Source of the DNA: an uncultured Ruminococcus sp.
GTDB taxonomy: Bacteria; Bacillota; Clostridia; Oscillospirales; Acutalibacteraceae
DNA length: 6,306 bases
Direction of reading: 5' to 3'
Assembly: GCA_902783815.1 (NCBI GenBank)
Contig: CACZSM010000102.1
Location: forward strand, 1-6,306
Shown here: piece by piece, positions 6,288 through 6,306 of the stretch
How positions within the stretch are numbered: the first letter of the stretch is position 1
How the letters are laid out: each line of letters opens with the position of its first letter
Position numbers and translations under genes: made by a program
The notes under the pieces: generated by a model
Databases searched by the model: none
Told to the model about the DNA's origin: nothing
What the model saw: the letters and a program-made list of their open reading frames with translations, nothing else

Positions 6288-6296
6288 TTATCCACA
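6288..6296 (+). promoter_or_regulatory. Isolated DnaA-box match
   Basis: TTATCCACA matches the bacterial DnaA-box consensus exactly. It stands alone in the window, close to the window end and 22 bp past the heptamer repeats. One 9-mer can occur by chance, so it may be a DnaA-titration or regulatory site or nothing at all. No origin can be claimed from it. Confidence 0.35.
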
Positions 6297-6306
6297 GAAA
6301 ATGGCA

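Noticed and set aside
6086..6295. 69-aa - strand open frame over the ABC-F start and heptamer repeats
   Set aside because: Its N-terminal part is the translated heptamer array (SLFVILYSL), a familiar artefact, and the rest is out-of-frame ABC-F sequence.
1..6306. CRISPR array, insertion sequence, phage or attachment site, including integration at the tRNA-Gly 3' end
   Set aside because: No repeat-spacer pattern, transposase, integrase or duplicated tRNA 3' end is visible in the window.

Overview
The window looks like chromosomal DNA from a low-to-moderate-GC Firmicute, most likely a clostridial relative of Ruminococcus/Oscillospiraceae. This is inferred from protein flavour (MtaB, ABC-F and COG0523 sequences), AGGAGG-type ribosome binding sites, sigma-A-like promoters and compact hairpin/U-tract terminators. 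No alignment could be run, so the taxon is a guess. There are no IS elements, phage genes, CRISPR arrays or obvious transfer scars.

Layout: (1) A tRNA-Gly(GCC) gene at 3-75 is followed at once by its own intrinsic terminator. (2) A near-consensus promoter at 128-156 drives a two-gene operon on the + strand. Its first gene (238-1362) is a COG0523/CobW-type metal-chaperone GTPase with a CxCC metal site and a large insertion of His/Cys-rich 13-residue repeats. Its second gene (1378-2328) is another, degenerate CobW-like GTPase joined to a C-terminal domain resembling that of YcgQ/TIGR03943 (DUF1980) proteins. (3) A bidirectional hairpin separates this operon from the convergent gene mtaB (2369-3655, - strand), a radical-SAM tRNA methylthiotransferase. 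(4) A 278-bp divergent intergenic region carries promoters for mtaB and for a small + strand gene (3934-4188) encoding an HPr-fold protein without the usual phosphorylatable histidine. (5) A second bidirectional terminator lies between that gene and a convergent ABC-F ATPase gene (4246-6147, - strand). (6) Upstream of the ABC-F promoter, the last ~75 bp hold five in-phase heptamer repeats and one perfect DnaA-box match.

Functionally, the interesting part is the paired GTPase operon, which looks like a metal-handling module (zinc is most likely by family; nickel or cobalt are not excluded). The tRNA gene, mtaB and the ABC-F gene all concern translation, but each appears to be transcribed independently. 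Only the two GTPase genes form a clear operon.
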